DNA of 64,000 nt from the NCBI RefSeq assembly GCF_040361435.1, contig NZ_APNL01000014.1:1-64000 (forward strand). The letters run 5' to 3'. Below are positions 35,290 to 44,855 of this stretch, piece by piece. Source of the stretch: Salinisphaera sp002433465. GTDB taxonomy: Bacteria; Pseudomonadota; Gammaproteobacteria; Nevskiales; Salinisphaeraceae. Within the stretch, counting starts at the first letter, position 1, and the number at the start of each line of letters is the position of its first letter. The notes below the pieces were generated by a model. It made no database searches, had not been told where the DNA came from, and saw only the letters and a program-made list of their open reading frames with translations. The translations under genes and the position numbers were made by a program.

Positions 35290-36204
35290 ATGATCATTCC
35301 CACCATTCCGGGCTTCCGTCATATCCTGAAAGGCATCTGGTGGCCGCTGCTGCTGATGTTCATCTGGGACGTGCTGATTACGCTGTTGTATTTCGCCCAG
35401 CCCGAGCGCTACCAGGAATTTCAGTCGTCGGCCTTGTCGCGAACCACGCTCACCCTGTTCGGCACGGTCATCGTGCTGTTTCTGGGGTTTCGATCGAACT
35501 CGGCGTATGCGCGCTGGTGGGAAGGCCGGGTGCTGTGGGGGCTGATGATCAACGCGTCCCGCAATATCACGCGCCTGGCCCTGTCGTGTATCGACTCGGC
35601 CGATGCACGGGCACGCGAGCTGCGTGAGGCGATGGTGGTCAATCAGGCCGCCTACGTGCATATCCTGCGCTGCCAGCTGCGCGGTACGGATCGCTCGGAG
35701 CCGGCCTATCGGCTGCTGCCGCCCGAGCGGGCCGAACGCGTGCTTGCCTACACCAATGCGGCCAACGCCCTGCTCAACGAAAACGGGCGTCTGGCCGGCC
35801 AGGCGTTGGCGCACGGCTATATCGATACGATCCAGCAGTCGCGCATGGAAGCGGTGAATGTTGATATCGCCAATTCGCAGGGCGGTATGGAGCGCATCAA
35901 GAAAACGCCGCTGCCCATGCAGTATCGGTTTTTCCCGCAGCTGTTCGTACGCCTTTTCTGTATCCTGCTGCCCATTGGCATCGCGCCGTATCTGGGCATA
36001 TTCACGCCCATCGGCTCGTCGCTGGTCGCGCTGATGTTTCTGGCCGCCCTGCACATCGGCGATGAACTGGTCGATCCGTTTGCCAACAACGCGCACGATC
36101 TGCCGCTCGAGGCCATGTGTACCACCATCGAAATCGATCTCATGGAATCGATCGACAGGCCGGCCCCGCCGGCGACCCAGCCGGTTAAAGGCGTTCTTTG
36201 GTAG
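35290..36204 (+). CDS. Bestrophin-family (UPF0187) membrane protein
   Basis: A 304-residue inner-membrane protein. ILKGIWWPLLLMFIWDVLITLLY is the first span, FLGFRSNSAYARWWEGRVLWG is the family signature, and VALMFLAALHIGDELVDPFANNAHDLPLEAMC is the C-terminal signature (read as HIGDELVDPF plus DLPLEAMC). Bacterial bestrophins form pentameric ion channels, often cation-permeable. No partner gene is adjacent. Confidence 0.92.
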   Translation: MIIPTIPGFRHILKGIWWPLLLMFIWDVLITLLYFAQPERYQEFQSSALSRTTLTLFGTVIVLFLGFRSNSAYARWWEGRVLWGLMINASRNITRLALSCIDSADARARELREAMVVNQAAYVHILRCQLRGTDRSEPAYRLLPPERAERVLAYTNAANALLNENGRLAGQALAHGYIDTIQQSRMEAVNVDIANSQGGMERIKKTPLPMQYRFFPQLFVRLFCILLPIGIAPYLGIFTPIGSSLVALMFLAALHIGDELVDPFANNAHDLPLEAMCTTIEIDLMESIDRPAPPATQPVKGVLW

Positions 36205-36396
36205 GCGCTTGCCGTTGAAACGACGCGCGGCGTGATCAGGTTCTGCCCGCATCGGCCGATACCGATAAGACAGCGGTGGCAAGCATAGCGCCGCACCCTG
36301 CGCAGCCGTGGTCTGGCTTGGCCTGCGGCGGATCGCGTGCGGCCGATACCCGCGCGAACACCTTCAATGCCGGCCAAGGACGGCGGCCCCGATACA

Positions 36397-37527
36397 ATGC
36401 TGAAATGGTTGGCCAAACTCTGGAAGATCGGGGCCCGCGACACCGATCCGGCCATGCGACGGCGAATCATGCTCAGCAATCAGCTCGCCGTGTTCGGTGC
36501 CGTGACAACCCTGCCTTATCAGCTGTTCTATGCCTGTACGGCGTTTACCTATTATGCGCCGGTGTTCGCCAGCAATGTCGTGATCATGTCGGGCTATCTG
36601 TGGACACTGCGGGCCAACCACCGTCGCCGGCACGATTCGGCACGCAATTTCGTCGTCTTAGTCGCGATGATCCAACTCGCGGTTGTGACCTGGTATCTGG
36701 GCCGTGGTCTGGGCGTACACCTGTTCTACTTCACGATCGTAAGCATTCTGCCGCTGTTGTTCGAACGGGCCCGGGCCACGACGATCGGCGCGCTGGCGTT
36801 TGCCAACGTGCTGCTGTTCTGGATCTGTGATCAGTATTTCGGCAACGGCACGGTGCCGTTGCTCGTGCCCGATACGGCGCGTTCCGTGGCGTTCGGCTTC
36901 AGTGCGGCCGCCGCCGTCGCTTTGATCAGCGCCTTCATGCTGTTGTTTAGGCATCAGATTGACGTCGTCGAGCAGAGCCTGCGAAGGACGAATCGGGAAC
37001 TCGAGCGTCTGAGTGCGACCGATGCGCTCACCGAGTTGCCCAATCGTCGCGCCGTGGACGCCTTTCTGGTGCGCTGGTCGCAGACGCCCGATGCGACCGT
37101 CGGCGTCGTGCTATGCGATATCGACTATTTCAAGCTCTACAACGACCACTACGGCCATCTGCTTGGCGACAGAACGCTGCATGCCATAGGCACTGCCCTG
37201 CGTGGTGCCACGCGCTGCGATTTCGACATAGTGGCGCGCTACGGCGGTGAAGAATTCATGATCCTGTTGCCGCAGGCCGACGCGGCCTATATCCGGACGG
37301 CGGCCGAGCGGCTGCGAGCCGCCGTCGAAGCACTGGCAATCGAGCATGCCTATCGCCCCGACGCGTTCGGCATCGTCACCGTGAGCATCGGCTACAGCCG
37401 GTTCGATACGCTCGACTGGACGCCTGGCGCGCCTAAACGGGAACCGATCGATGCCGCCGACCAGGCCTTGTATCGCGCCAAGAGTCTCGGCCGCAATCGC
37501 ACGGAGAGCGGCTTTCTGGGCGACTAG
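36397..37527 (+). CDS. Membrane-bound diguanylate cyclase (GGDEF)
   Basis: A 376-residue protein; an in-frame ATG ten codons upstream (36367) is also possible. About five or six hydrophobic segments occupy residues 25-195. A short coiled coil leads to the GGDEF domain, with ATDALTELPNRRAVDAF at its start and an active-site YGGEEF (about 281). The RxxD inhibitory site position reads CDFD, so product inhibition at that site is probably absent. It makes c-di-GMP, and its sensor part has no recognisable ligand motif. Confidence 0.92.
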   Translation: MLKWLAKLWKIGARDTDPAMRRRIMLSNQLAVFGAVTTLPYQLFYACTAFTYYAPVFASNVVIMSGYLWTLRANHRRRHDSARNFVVLVAMIQLAVVTWYLGRGLGVHLFYFTIVSILPLLFERARATTIGALAFANVLLFWICDQYFGNGTVPLLVPDTARSVAFGFSAAAAVALISAFMLLFRHQIDVVEQSLRRTNRELERLSATDALTELPNRRAVDAFLVRWSQTPDATVGVVLCDIDYFKLYNDHYGHLLGDRTLHAIGTALRGATRCDFDIVARYGGEEFMILLPQADAAYIRTAAERLRAAVEALAIEHAYRPDAFGIVTVSIGYSRFDTLDWTPGAPKREPIDAADQALYRAKSLGRNRTESGFLGD

Positions 37528-37792
37528 TTCAGACGGGCGCGCAAGGGGGGCGTTGGTGAAACGCCGCCGTGTCGGCCCGCGGAGCACGCGCCAAGACCGA
37601 CGCCCGCGGTTATCGGGTCATGCAGGCCCAGCCGCCGTGTCCGAACAGAATGCCTGTCGTAGTCGTGGATAACGCCAGACCATGGGCCCATCGTCGCGGT
37701 CACGCCAGCCCCGTCAGCGGGCGGGCCGTCGGCCTGTGTATGCCGGGTGTTTGAAGGGGCCTGCAAGGCCTGGTCGCATAAACCGGCCGCAT
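37528..37792. other. Convergent intergenic region
   Basis: It lies between the convergent diguanylate cyclase and chemoreceptor genes. No supported gene was seen in it. Confidence 0.5.
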
Positions 37793-37826
37793 AAAAAAAG
37801 CGCCGACCGCACTTCGCGGATCGGCG
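37793..37826 (-). terminator. Rho-independent terminator of the NIT-domain chemoreceptor
   Basis: The stem GGCGCCGATCCGC / GCGGTCGGCGC (one bulge) is followed on the minus strand by seven T, 25 bp after the chemoreceptor stop. Confidence 0.85.
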
Positions 37827-37851
37827 CCGTCGCCCCTGGCCTGCGTCAGCG

Positions 37852-39867
37852 CTAGCTGCCCAGGGCGAGTGCGCCCGCCATGCCGCCGGACGGCGCGCGG
37901 GACGTCGCTACGGGCGAACCATGCGTGTGCGTGGCGTCCGCGTGGGCCGGTGCCAGGTCGTCGACCGTGAACTGGCCGACTTCGCGGGTCATCTCCACCG
38001 CCTGCTCGTCGAGCGACTTGCTGGCCGCGGCCACCTGTTCGACCAGGGCCGAGTTCTGCTGCGTCACCGATTCCAGCTGCGCAATGGCCTGGTTGATCTG
38101 TTCGATCCCCTGCGACTGTTCGTTCGTGGCGCTCGATATATCGGTCACCAGTGCGGCAACCTGGCGGATACGCGAGGCGATATCCGTCAACGTGGTGTGC
38201 GTATCGCCCACCAGCCTGTTGCCCGTATCGATGGTCGATACGTTGCGTTCGATCAACTGGCGGATACGCTGGGCTTCGTTCGCGCTGCGGCTGGCGAGCT
38301 GGCGTACTTCCGAGGCAACCACGGCAAAGCCGCGGCCGTGTTCACCGGCCCGGGCCGCCTCTACCGAGGCGTTCAGGGCCAGCAGGTTGGTCTGGAAGGC
38401 GATGCCGTCGATCGCTTCGACGATGTCGGTGACTTCCTGGTTGGCGCTATGGATATCGTTCATCGCCTTGCGTGCGTTGTCGGCGATCGTACGCGCCTGA
38501 GAGGCCTGCTCGGACACGTCTTCGGACAGACGCTGTGCCTCGCCCGCGTTCTCCGCCGTGTGGCGGACCGTGGCGTTGATTTCCTCAAGGCTGGCAGCGG
38601 TTTCCTCGATGGAGGCCGACTGCTGCTCGGTTCGTTGCGCCAGGTCCTGATTGCCCTGGGAGATTTCCCCGCTGGCCACTTCCACCGACAGGGCGCTGCG
38701 CTGAATGTTTCGCACCAGCTGGGCGGTGCTTTCGGTCGCCTCGTTGAAAGCGCGATAGAGCTGCGATAGTTCGTCGGTGCCGGGCACCGCCAGCCGCTGA
38801 CTCAGATCGCCATCGCGATGGGTGATGTCATGCAGTGCGCGTTTGAGCGGGCCTACGATCGCGCGCACGATGGCCGTGGTCAGCGCCAGCGTCAGCAGCG
38901 ATGCCAGAATCGCGATGGCGGCATAAGCCCAGAGGTCGGTTCGGGCCTGGCTGCGCAAGGCCTCGGCCATGCTGACGATATCGGCGGTAACCGTGTCTTC
39001 CACACTCTTGAGCCGGCCGATCTTGACCGTTTGCCAGTCGAACCACTGCTGTGGATCCACTCCGAAACCGCCCTGGTCAGCGCGCTCGATGGCGCGTTGC
39101 CGCAGACCGCCAAGACGGTCGATCTCGGGGCCGGACAAGGCGGTTTGATATGCGTCGCGCATGGCCGGGGCAGCCAGCGTGTCGAATGCTTTCAGGAACG
39201 CGCTCTCGGAACCGATGAGGTTGAGAAAGCGCCGGTACAGCGCCGGCGGCATCGCGTCCGCGGCGAATGCGTTTGCCAGCACGGCGCGCTCGATACCGGC
39301 GAGATCCTTGGCTTCCAGCAGATTGTAGTAGGCGGACAGCGCGCGTGCGATCGGGGCTTCGCTGGTCATATCGCCCAGTTCGCCGGCAAGGCCGATGAGC
39401 GCGGCGTTGGTGCTCGTGTAGTGGCCCAGCGCATCCGCCAGTGGTACCGACAGCGCATCCACGCGGCTGCGCATGGCGGCGGTCGCATTCAGGCGTTGCC
39501 GAGCGTCGTCGATCCGGTCGCGGATGGCGGCGCTTAGGTGATTGTCGTCCAGGGCGGCGAGCTGATTGATGAAGGACTTGACCGCGCTATCGACGGCCGG
39601 GCGTTGTTCGCGCAGTTCGTTGTCGAAGCTCTGGCCGGCGCTGCCCAGAAAGCCAGCGGTCATGCCGCGCTCGAGCTGAAGTTGATGCACCAGCCCGCCG
39701 GCCTGCTGGGCCACGGCGGTCAACGATTGCAGGCGCTTCATTTCGCCGACGAGTTGCTGGCGTTCGACGATGCCGGTCACGGCAAAGTAGAGCATGGCCA
39801 AGGCGGGCAGGCTCAATGCCAGCAAGAACTTGCGACTGATACCGATACGATGCAGTAAGTGTTTCAT
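37852..39867 (-). CDS. Methyl-accepting chemotaxis protein with nitrate/nitrite-sensing (NIT) domain
   Basis: A 671-residue chemoreceptor starting at the ATG at 39867. The first transmembrane span is residues 13-35. A periplasmic NIT-type domain follows (LVHQLQLERGMTAGFLGSAG, about 60-290), then a second span (about 309-331), HAMP and a full signalling domain with the hairpin tip AARAGEHGRGFAVVASEVRQ (about 505-525). The NIT domain is known from nitrate/nitrite sensors, so taxis to those ions is a reasonable inference. The C-terminal tail has no receptor-methylation pentapeptide. Confidence 0.93.
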   Translation of the reverse strand: MKHLLHRIGISRKFLLALSLPALAMLYFAVTGIVERQQLVGEMKRLQSLTAVAQQAGGLVHQLQLERGMTAGFLGSAGQSFDNELREQRPAVDSAVKSFINQLAALDDNHLSAAIRDRIDDARQRLNATAAMRSRVDALSVPLADALGHYTSTNAALIGLAGELGDMTSEAPIARALSAYYNLLEAKDLAGIERAVLANAFAADAMPPALYRRFLNLIGSESAFLKAFDTLAAPAMRDAYQTALSGPEIDRLGGLRQRAIERADQGGFGVDPQQWFDWQTVKIGRLKSVEDTVTADIVSMAEALRSQARTDLWAYAAIAILASLLTLALTTAIVRAIVGPLKRALHDITHRDGDLSQRLAVPGTDELSQLYRAFNEATESTAQLVRNIQRSALSVEVASGEISQGNQDLAQRTEQQSASIEETAASLEEINATVRHTAENAGEAQRLSEDVSEQASQARTIADNARKAMNDIHSANQEVTDIVEAIDGIAFQTNLLALNASVEAARAGEHGRGFAVVASEVRQLASRSANEAQRIRQLIERNVSTIDTGNRLVGDTHTTLTDIASRIRQVAALVTDISSATNEQSQGIEQINQAIAQLESVTQQNSALVEQVAAASKSLDEQAVEMTREVGQFTVDDLAPAHADATHTHGSPVATSRAPSGGMAGALALGS

Positions 39868-40285
39868 GGTCCGCGTAAAGATTGGGGACGCGTGCCGAGC
39901 CCATGAACAAACGGCTCGTCCACTGTCTTTGGTGGCAGGGATGTCGAGATTCTGGCTTCCTATCGGCGGGAGGATTGTTTTTTTAAGATCGCCTTGGCAT
40001 GCGTTACGCGTTGGCTGTGCGCATGGCGCAAGTATCGTGGCCGCGCCGACCGCGCCCACGCATGGGGCGCTGCCCGGCCCGGCTCGGCTGTAGCAGGTGG
40101 TGGGTTGGCTTCGTGTGGCTGCGTGATTCGGGCCGATGCATTCGCCAGCGCGGCCGCCAGAGCCGATTAAACACCAGGGCGCGCATCTCGGCCGGCGGCC
40201 GGCCCACACGGTGGTGTTTTCCATTAGCCGGCTCATGCCAGCCGGCGGGCGGCCAGAGCGTCAGGCTGACACGAGCCTCGAGCGT
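39868..40285. other. Intergenic region upstream of the chemoreceptor
   Basis: It contains the chemoreceptor promoter region. No supported gene or repeat was seen. Confidence 0.45.
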
Positions 40286-40738
40286 TTAGCCGGGGTCGCG
40301 CTCGAACTCGCTGAGCGCGTTCATCAGGTCGTCGTCATCGTCGCCCTGTTCGGCCGCGCTGTCGGCCATGGCATCGAGTTCGTCGGTGGGCGGCACGTCG
40401 AACCGGGGCGGGGCCGGCGCTGCATTTTCTTCCGCCGCGTCGGCCCAGGCGGCAGGGGCGGTGGGCGCGGCCTGCCCGCTCTTCTGCGCCGGCTTCTTGC
40501 GCGGCGGCTTTTGGGCGTCGTCGGTGCCGTTGGATTGCTGCTTTTCGCTGGCAGTTGCACAAATACAGACCTGTCCATCGGTCCATACCACTTGGGTGAT
40601 CTGCGCCGGCCATTGCTTGTTGGCCCGGGTGACGATCTGCACCGTATCGCCCACCTGAACGGGCTCTTGCGTTTTGCAGCCCCAGTCGCCGTTACGCAGT
40701 TTGCAGGGGTTGGCTTCGATCAGGTCGTCTTCACTCAT
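40286..40738 (-). CDS. Hypothetical protein with acidic, proline/alanine-rich C-terminal half
   Basis: A 150-residue protein starting at the ATG at 40738. The N-terminal 60 residues look folded (CKLRNGDWGCKTQEPVQVGD, VVWTDGQVCICA) and have four Cys. The second half is low-complexity, with a basic patch (PPRKKPAQK) and an acidic end (QGDDDDDLMNALSEFERD). The fold could be a small SH3-like or KOW-like barrel, but no family is recognised. Confidence 0.6.
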   Translation of the reverse strand: MSEDDLIEANPCKLRNGDWGCKTQEPVQVGDTVQIVTRANKQWPAQITQVVWTDGQVCICATASEKQQSNGTDDAQKPPRKKPAQKSGQAAPTAPAAWADAAEENAAPAPPRFDVPPTDELDAMADSAAEQGDDDDDLMNALSEFERDPG

Positions 40739-40921
40739 GGCGTTCGTTGCTTGTACGGTTGTCGAGAGTATCGATGCCGGCAACGCGATGTTCAAACGCG
40801 GATAATGTCCGGCGCCGGGCGTGGTTTGGCGCAGCAGCCGATCACCGAGTGTCGATTTTGCATGAAGTTCGGCATTCGGCTCGCGCCGCCGCTCGTCGTA
40901 CGGAACCCTACGCGGTAACCG

Positions 40922-42088
40922 CTAACCCGCTTCGAGCACGGATACGTAGTTCGCCACCGCCGCGCCGCCCATGTTGAAGATCAGCCCGAGTGCGGCGTTG
41001 GGCAGCTGCAGCTCGCCGGCCCGGCCGGTGAGCTGGCGATAGGCGATCGCATGCATGGATACGCCGGTCGCACCCACCGGATGGCCTTTGGCTTTCAGCC
41101 CGCCGGATAGATTTACAGGCAGGCGGCCGTCGCGATAGACGCTGCCGTCCTCGATCGCGCGTGCGCCTTCGCCTCTGGGCGTGAGGCCCATGGCTTCGTA
41201 GGTGAGCAGCTCGGCAATGGTGAAACAGTCGTGGACTTCGGCGAAGTCGATATCGGCGAGCGCCACGCCGGCCTGTTCGAGTGCCATGGCGAAGGCGCGT
41301 TCCGGGCCTTCGAAGGCTACGAAATCGCGGCGACCCATGGGCAGAAAATCGCTCACATGGACCGCCGAGCGAAAACGGGCGGCGTTCGCGAAGTTCGCGG
41401 CGTTGTCTCCCGCCGTGAGCACGATCGCGGCGGCGCCGTCGGTCACCAGCGAGCAGTCGGTCAGGCGCAACGGCGGGGCAATCTCGGGGTTCTTGTCGCT
41501 GACCTGGCTACAGGCCTCGAAAGAGAATGCCTTCTGCATATGCGCCAATGGGTTGCGCATCGCGTTGTGGTGATTCTTGGCCGCGATATGCGCCATCGCA
41601 TCGAGCGGGCTGGCATGGCGTTCGGCGTACTGCTTCGCGGCCACGCCGAACACCTGCGGAAAACTCAGCGTCTTTTCATGGGCGTCGTTCTGGTAACCCG
41701 CGCCGGCGAGGGCCGTGGTGACATCGGCGGTGGGGCGATGGGTCATCTTTTCTGCGCCGACCACGAGCACGGTCTTGGCCTTGCCGGCGAGAATGGTGTT
41801 CATGCCCGCATGGATGGCCGCCGAGCCCGAGGCACACGCGTTTTCGGCGCGCATGGCCGGCTTGAAGCGCAGCTCTGGATAGGCCTGATGAATCAACGAT
41901 GCAGCAAAGCCGTCGGTGACCATGCCGGAATTGAAATGGCCGAGAAAGACCGCGTCGATCTGCTCGGGCGCGAGGCCGGATTCTTCCACTGCTTCGCGCG
42001 TAGCGGCCACGATCAGGGCTTCCAGATTGTCGTCGAGCCGGCCGAATTTCGTATGCCCGCTGCCGACGATCGCTACTGTGTTGCTCAT
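40922..42088 (-). CDS. Thiolase-superfamily acetyl-CoA acetyltransferase
   Basis: A 388-residue thiolase. The nucleophile is Cys85 in AENACASGSA, the His is in AEVHDCFT and the C-terminal His is in GHPVGATG. The shape (NSGMVTDGFAASLIHQ, CSLVTDGAAAIVL) is that of the SCP2-type thiolase-like group, which often acts in degradation or in condensation steps of unusual acyl-CoAs. The start is the ATG at 42088. It is divergent from the beta-lactamase gene and has no partner in an operon. Confidence 0.9.
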   Translation of the reverse strand: MSNTVAIVGSGHTKFGRLDDNLEALIVAATREAVEESGLAPEQIDAVFLGHFNSGMVTDGFAASLIHQAYPELRFKPAMRAENACASGSAAIHAGMNTILAGKAKTVLVVGAEKMTHRPTADVTTALAGAGYQNDAHEKTLSFPQVFGVAAKQYAERHASPLDAMAHIAAKNHHNAMRNPLAHMQKAFSFEACSQVSDKNPEIAPPLRLTDCSLVTDGAAAIVLTAGDNAANFANAARFRSAVHVSDFLPMGRRDFVAFEGPERAFAMALEQAGVALADIDFAEVHDCFTIAELLTYEAMGLTPRGEGARAIEDGSVYRDGRLPVNLSGGLKAKGHPVGATGVSMHAIAYRQLTGRAGELQLPNAALGLIFNMGGAAVANYVSVLEAG

Positions 42089-42278
42089 ATCGTATGTCTC
42101 GGGTTGGACAGGTAGACGCCATAAGCCGGGGCGCTTATGCCGACCGTTGTACGAGTGCGGCAACGATTACGCAACCGCGAAGCGAACTTTGCCTGCATGG
42201 GTGCTTCGACAACCGTTGGCGATGCCCAGGGGGCACCACTGCTAAGCTCGCGCGCCGTTCTCATCATGGATATGTCTT

Positions 42279-43163
42279 GTGGCCACACGTCGCCGTGTTC
42301 TCAAACAACTCACCGCGGGTGCCGCGCTATCAGTGCTCGGTATGCCGACGGTTGTTGCCCGCGAGACTGACGATTTCGCGGCGACGGTGCACGAGCTCGA
42401 ACAGCGCCACGGCGGCTGCCTCGGCGTCGCCGTGCTCGATACCGGCAACGATCGACATATTGCCCATCGCGGCGATGAACGCTTTCTGTTGTGCAGCACG
42501 TTCAAGGTTGTCGCCGCGGCGATGATCCTCTCCCGCGTAGATGCGAACGAAGAGTCGCTCGACCGACATATCGACTACAGCACGCAGGATCTCGTGACCT
42601 ATTCGCCCGAGACCGAAAAGCATGCCGGCAGCGGCATGCGTCTGGGCGCGATCTGTCGCGCCGCGATCACGTTGAGCGACAACACCGCCGGCAACCTCAT
42701 GCTCGACAGTCTGGGCGGACCGGAAGCGCTTACCGCCTTCATGCGTTCGCTCGGCGACGACGTCACCCGGCTGGATCGCTACGAGACCGCGCTCAACGAA
42801 TACATTCCCGGCAACCCGCACGACAGCACCACGCCGCGAGCGATGGTGGGACTCATGCAGAAGCTTCTGTTGGGTGATCGTCTTACTTCGGCCTCGCGCG
42901 ACCAGCTGGTGGCATGGCTCGAAGCCAATGAAACCGGCGACAACCGCCTGCGTGCCGGCCTGGGCAAAGGCTGGCGTATCGGCGACAAGACCGGCTCGGG
43001 CGGCAACAACACCGCCAACGATATCGCCATTGCCTGGCCCGATGGTGCCGCGCCGGTATTGATTGCCACCTATTACACGGGCTCGGACGCATCGAACGCC
43101 CAACGTGATCGCGTGCTCGCCGAGGTGGGTGCGGCGGTGGCGCGTTGGCATGCCTCAGCGTGA
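42279..43163 (+). CDS. bla: Class A beta-lactamase with twin-arginine signal
   Basis: A 294-residue serine beta-lactamase. All catalytic motifs are present: S73-T-F-K76 (Ambler S70), S134-D-N136 (S130), E170-x-x-x-N174 (E166) and K238-T-G-S241 (K234). RRRVLKQLTAGAALSVLG at the N-terminus is a Tat-type signal, so export in folded form is likely. Only a GTG start is in frame. The region KTGSGGNNTANDIAIAWP resembles CTX-M-like enzymes. It is chromosomal, next to a thiolase gene, with no regulator (ampR) or mobile element beside it. The hydrolysis spectrum cannot be stated from sequence. Confidence 0.93.
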   Translation: MATRRRVLKQLTAGAALSVLGMPTVVARETDDFAATVHELEQRHGGCLGVAVLDTGNDRHIAHRGDERFLLCSTFKVVAAAMILSRVDANEESLDRHIDYSTQDLVTYSPETEKHAGSGMRLGAICRAAITLSDNTAGNLMLDSLGGPEALTAFMRSLGDDVTRLDRYETALNEYIPGNPHDSTTPRAMVGLMQKLLLGDRLTSASRDQLVAWLEANETGDNRLRAGLGKGWRIGDKTGSGGNNTANDIAIAWPDGAAPVLIATYYTGSDASNAQRDRVLAEVGAAVARWHASA

Positions 43164-43177
43164 ATACGTATCGCTGA

Positions 43178-43213
43178 ACCGCCAGGTCCGCGTACGGCGC
43201 GACGCCTGGCGGT
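43178..43213. terminator. Stem-loop between convergent genes
   Basis: A perfect 9-bp inverted repeat, ACCGCCAGG / CCTGGCGGT, with an 18-nt loop. It lies between the stops of the beta-lactamase (43163) and the WG-repeat lipoprotein (43233). It has no U tract, so it may act as a weak bidirectional terminator. Confidence 0.45.
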
Positions 43214-43232
43214 CGCCGGTACGCACACGGGG

Positions 43233-44855
43233 TTATGGCTGAGTCGACGGCCGTCGCGCTGCGCCGTCGCGGTATTCGCGGCCCGTTTGCAGGTCGATAT
43301 AGAAATGGATCGGCTCGCCGGTGTCCGGTTCGAACAGCACGCGGCCGTCGTCTTCGATATAGCCGTAGACCGGCGCGACGACGATGTCGCCAGTCTGACT
43401 GTCGAGCAGACCTTCGCTAACAGCCTTGCCCTCGTCGTTCTCGGCGCGGTAGGCGACCCGGTCGGGCGCGAGCGCCGTGCTGTCGAGGGCGATGTTCGCT
43501 GCTCGAAATACCCAGCGGTGGTGTTCGGTGTCGTAGATGCCCTTGCGGCCTTTGCTGTCCGTGCCTGCATAGCGGTGCGGGCCGAGCGCGCCGCTGCCCA
43601 TGTCGGTCATGGGCAGCGACTCGAATGTCAGATCAGGCGAGAGCACGCCATAAGGCTCGGCATGGCGAAACAGCATGCGCCCGTCGGCGAGCATGCAGTA
43701 GAAGCCAGGGCGCGGCTCCCAATCGGGCGCCCATTGACCGTCGCTGTCGAAGAAGAACGTCAGCGTCGTGCCCGGCTCGATTCGGCCGGTGCGCGTCACC
43801 CGCGACGTGAGCGCAAACCACCGGCTGTTCGGGACCGGCGTGAGTGCAGCCACCGCGCCCGGCTGGGCGAACACCGTGGTGGCCAGATAAGTGCCATCGT
43901 TGAAACGAAAGTCCGGTAGCGCAGCGGGCAACGCGCGCGACAGATCCGGGAAGAGATAGAAGCGCCCGGCTTCGTCTTCGAAAACCTCGCTGCGCGCCAA
44001 GATAATCGTATCGCCGTCGTCGGTCTTGACCGGCACGCCGAAGCGTTCGGTAAAGATCTGCTTATCGACCGGCCGGCCGTCGCGGCCGACACGGCGATGG
44101 CGCTTATCTTCGATACGTTGCAGAAAGCTGCCGTCGGCAAGGCGGTCGCGTATATCCTCGGCCACGGCGACGAAACGGCCGGCCTCGTCGCTCGCATACA
44201 GCGTGTCGTCGATCACCACTGCGCCGTCGGGCCAATGGCCGATCCACAGATCGGCCGGGCGATAGCGTTCGGGTTTCCAGTCGTCGCGCCAGTAACGGCT
44301 GGGAGCGCCGCCCTTCTTGTCGTCGGCCCGATTGCTTTCATAGAGGGTCTGGCCGGTTGTCGGGTTGTACACCCGCCAGATCGCGCGCGGCACCCGGGTC
44401 ACCAGCGTGGGCCCGTTATGCGACGTACTCAGGATGTTGAACTCCGGCCAGAAACGCCACTCCCACACCCGCCACCAGGCGTTGTATTCGGTCTTGGTGA
44501 CGACGAGCGCGGCATGCGGCGTGTCGATGAACTCCATCGCTGTATAGTCAAAATCCAGCGCCATATGGCCGTGGGCGTCGACCAGTCCCCAGCGATCCGG
44601 GCCGGTGGCGACCGGCGCATAACCGTGACCGCCAGGCCGGGCCTGTGCAAAGCGCGGCTCGACGAGCGTGCGCCCGTCGCGGGTCGAGAAGCCGAACTGC
44701 CCGCCGGCGCCGCGCCAAGGCACCATGCGGATATCGGCGACCGACTCGGAAGGCGCGCTACAGCCGATCACCACCAGCGCCAGCAATAGCGACAGCAGGG
44801 CAGCGGGCCAGAGGCGCCGACGCCCGGCACAGACGACGGTCGGCGTCATTCTCAT
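43233..44855 (-). CDS. WG-repeat-like lipoprotein
   Basis: A 540-residue protein starting at the ATG at 44855 (or 44849). The signal peptide ends in the lipobox VVIGC. The body has WG-repeat-like units near the N-terminus (GQFGFSTRDGRTLVEPRF, DRWGLVDAHGHMALDFDY) and near the C-terminus (DSKGRKGIYDTEHHRWVF, SEGLLDSQTGDIVVAPVYGY), as in KWG/WG-repeat proteins. Its start overlaps the stop of the upstream membrane protein gene (ATGA). It is probably periplasmic and lipid-anchored; its function is unknown. Confidence 0.75.
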   Translation of the reverse strand: MRMTPTVVCAGRRRLWPAALLSLLLALVVIGCSAPSESVADIRMVPWRGAGGQFGFSTRDGRTLVEPRFAQARPGGHGYAPVATGPDRWGLVDAHGHMALDFDYTAMEFIDTPHAALVVTKTEYNAWWRVWEWRFWPEFNILSTSHNGPTLVTRVPRAIWRVYNPTTGQTLYESNRADDKKGGAPSRYWRDDWKPERYRPADLWIGHWPDGAVVIDDTLYASDEAGRFVAVAEDIRDRLADGSFLQRIEDKRHRRVGRDGRPVDKQIFTERFGVPVKTDDGDTIILARSEVFEDEAGRFYLFPDLSRALPAALPDFRFNDGTYLATTVFAQPGAVAALTPVPNSRWFALTSRVTRTGRIEPGTTLTFFFDSDGQWAPDWEPRPGFYCMLADGRMLFRHAEPYGVLSPDLTFESLPMTDMGSGALGPHRYAGTDSKGRKGIYDTEHHRWVFRAANIALDSTALAPDRVAYRAENDEGKAVSEGLLDSQTGDIVVAPVYGYIEDDGRVLFEPDTGEPIHFYIDLQTGREYRDGAARRPSTQP

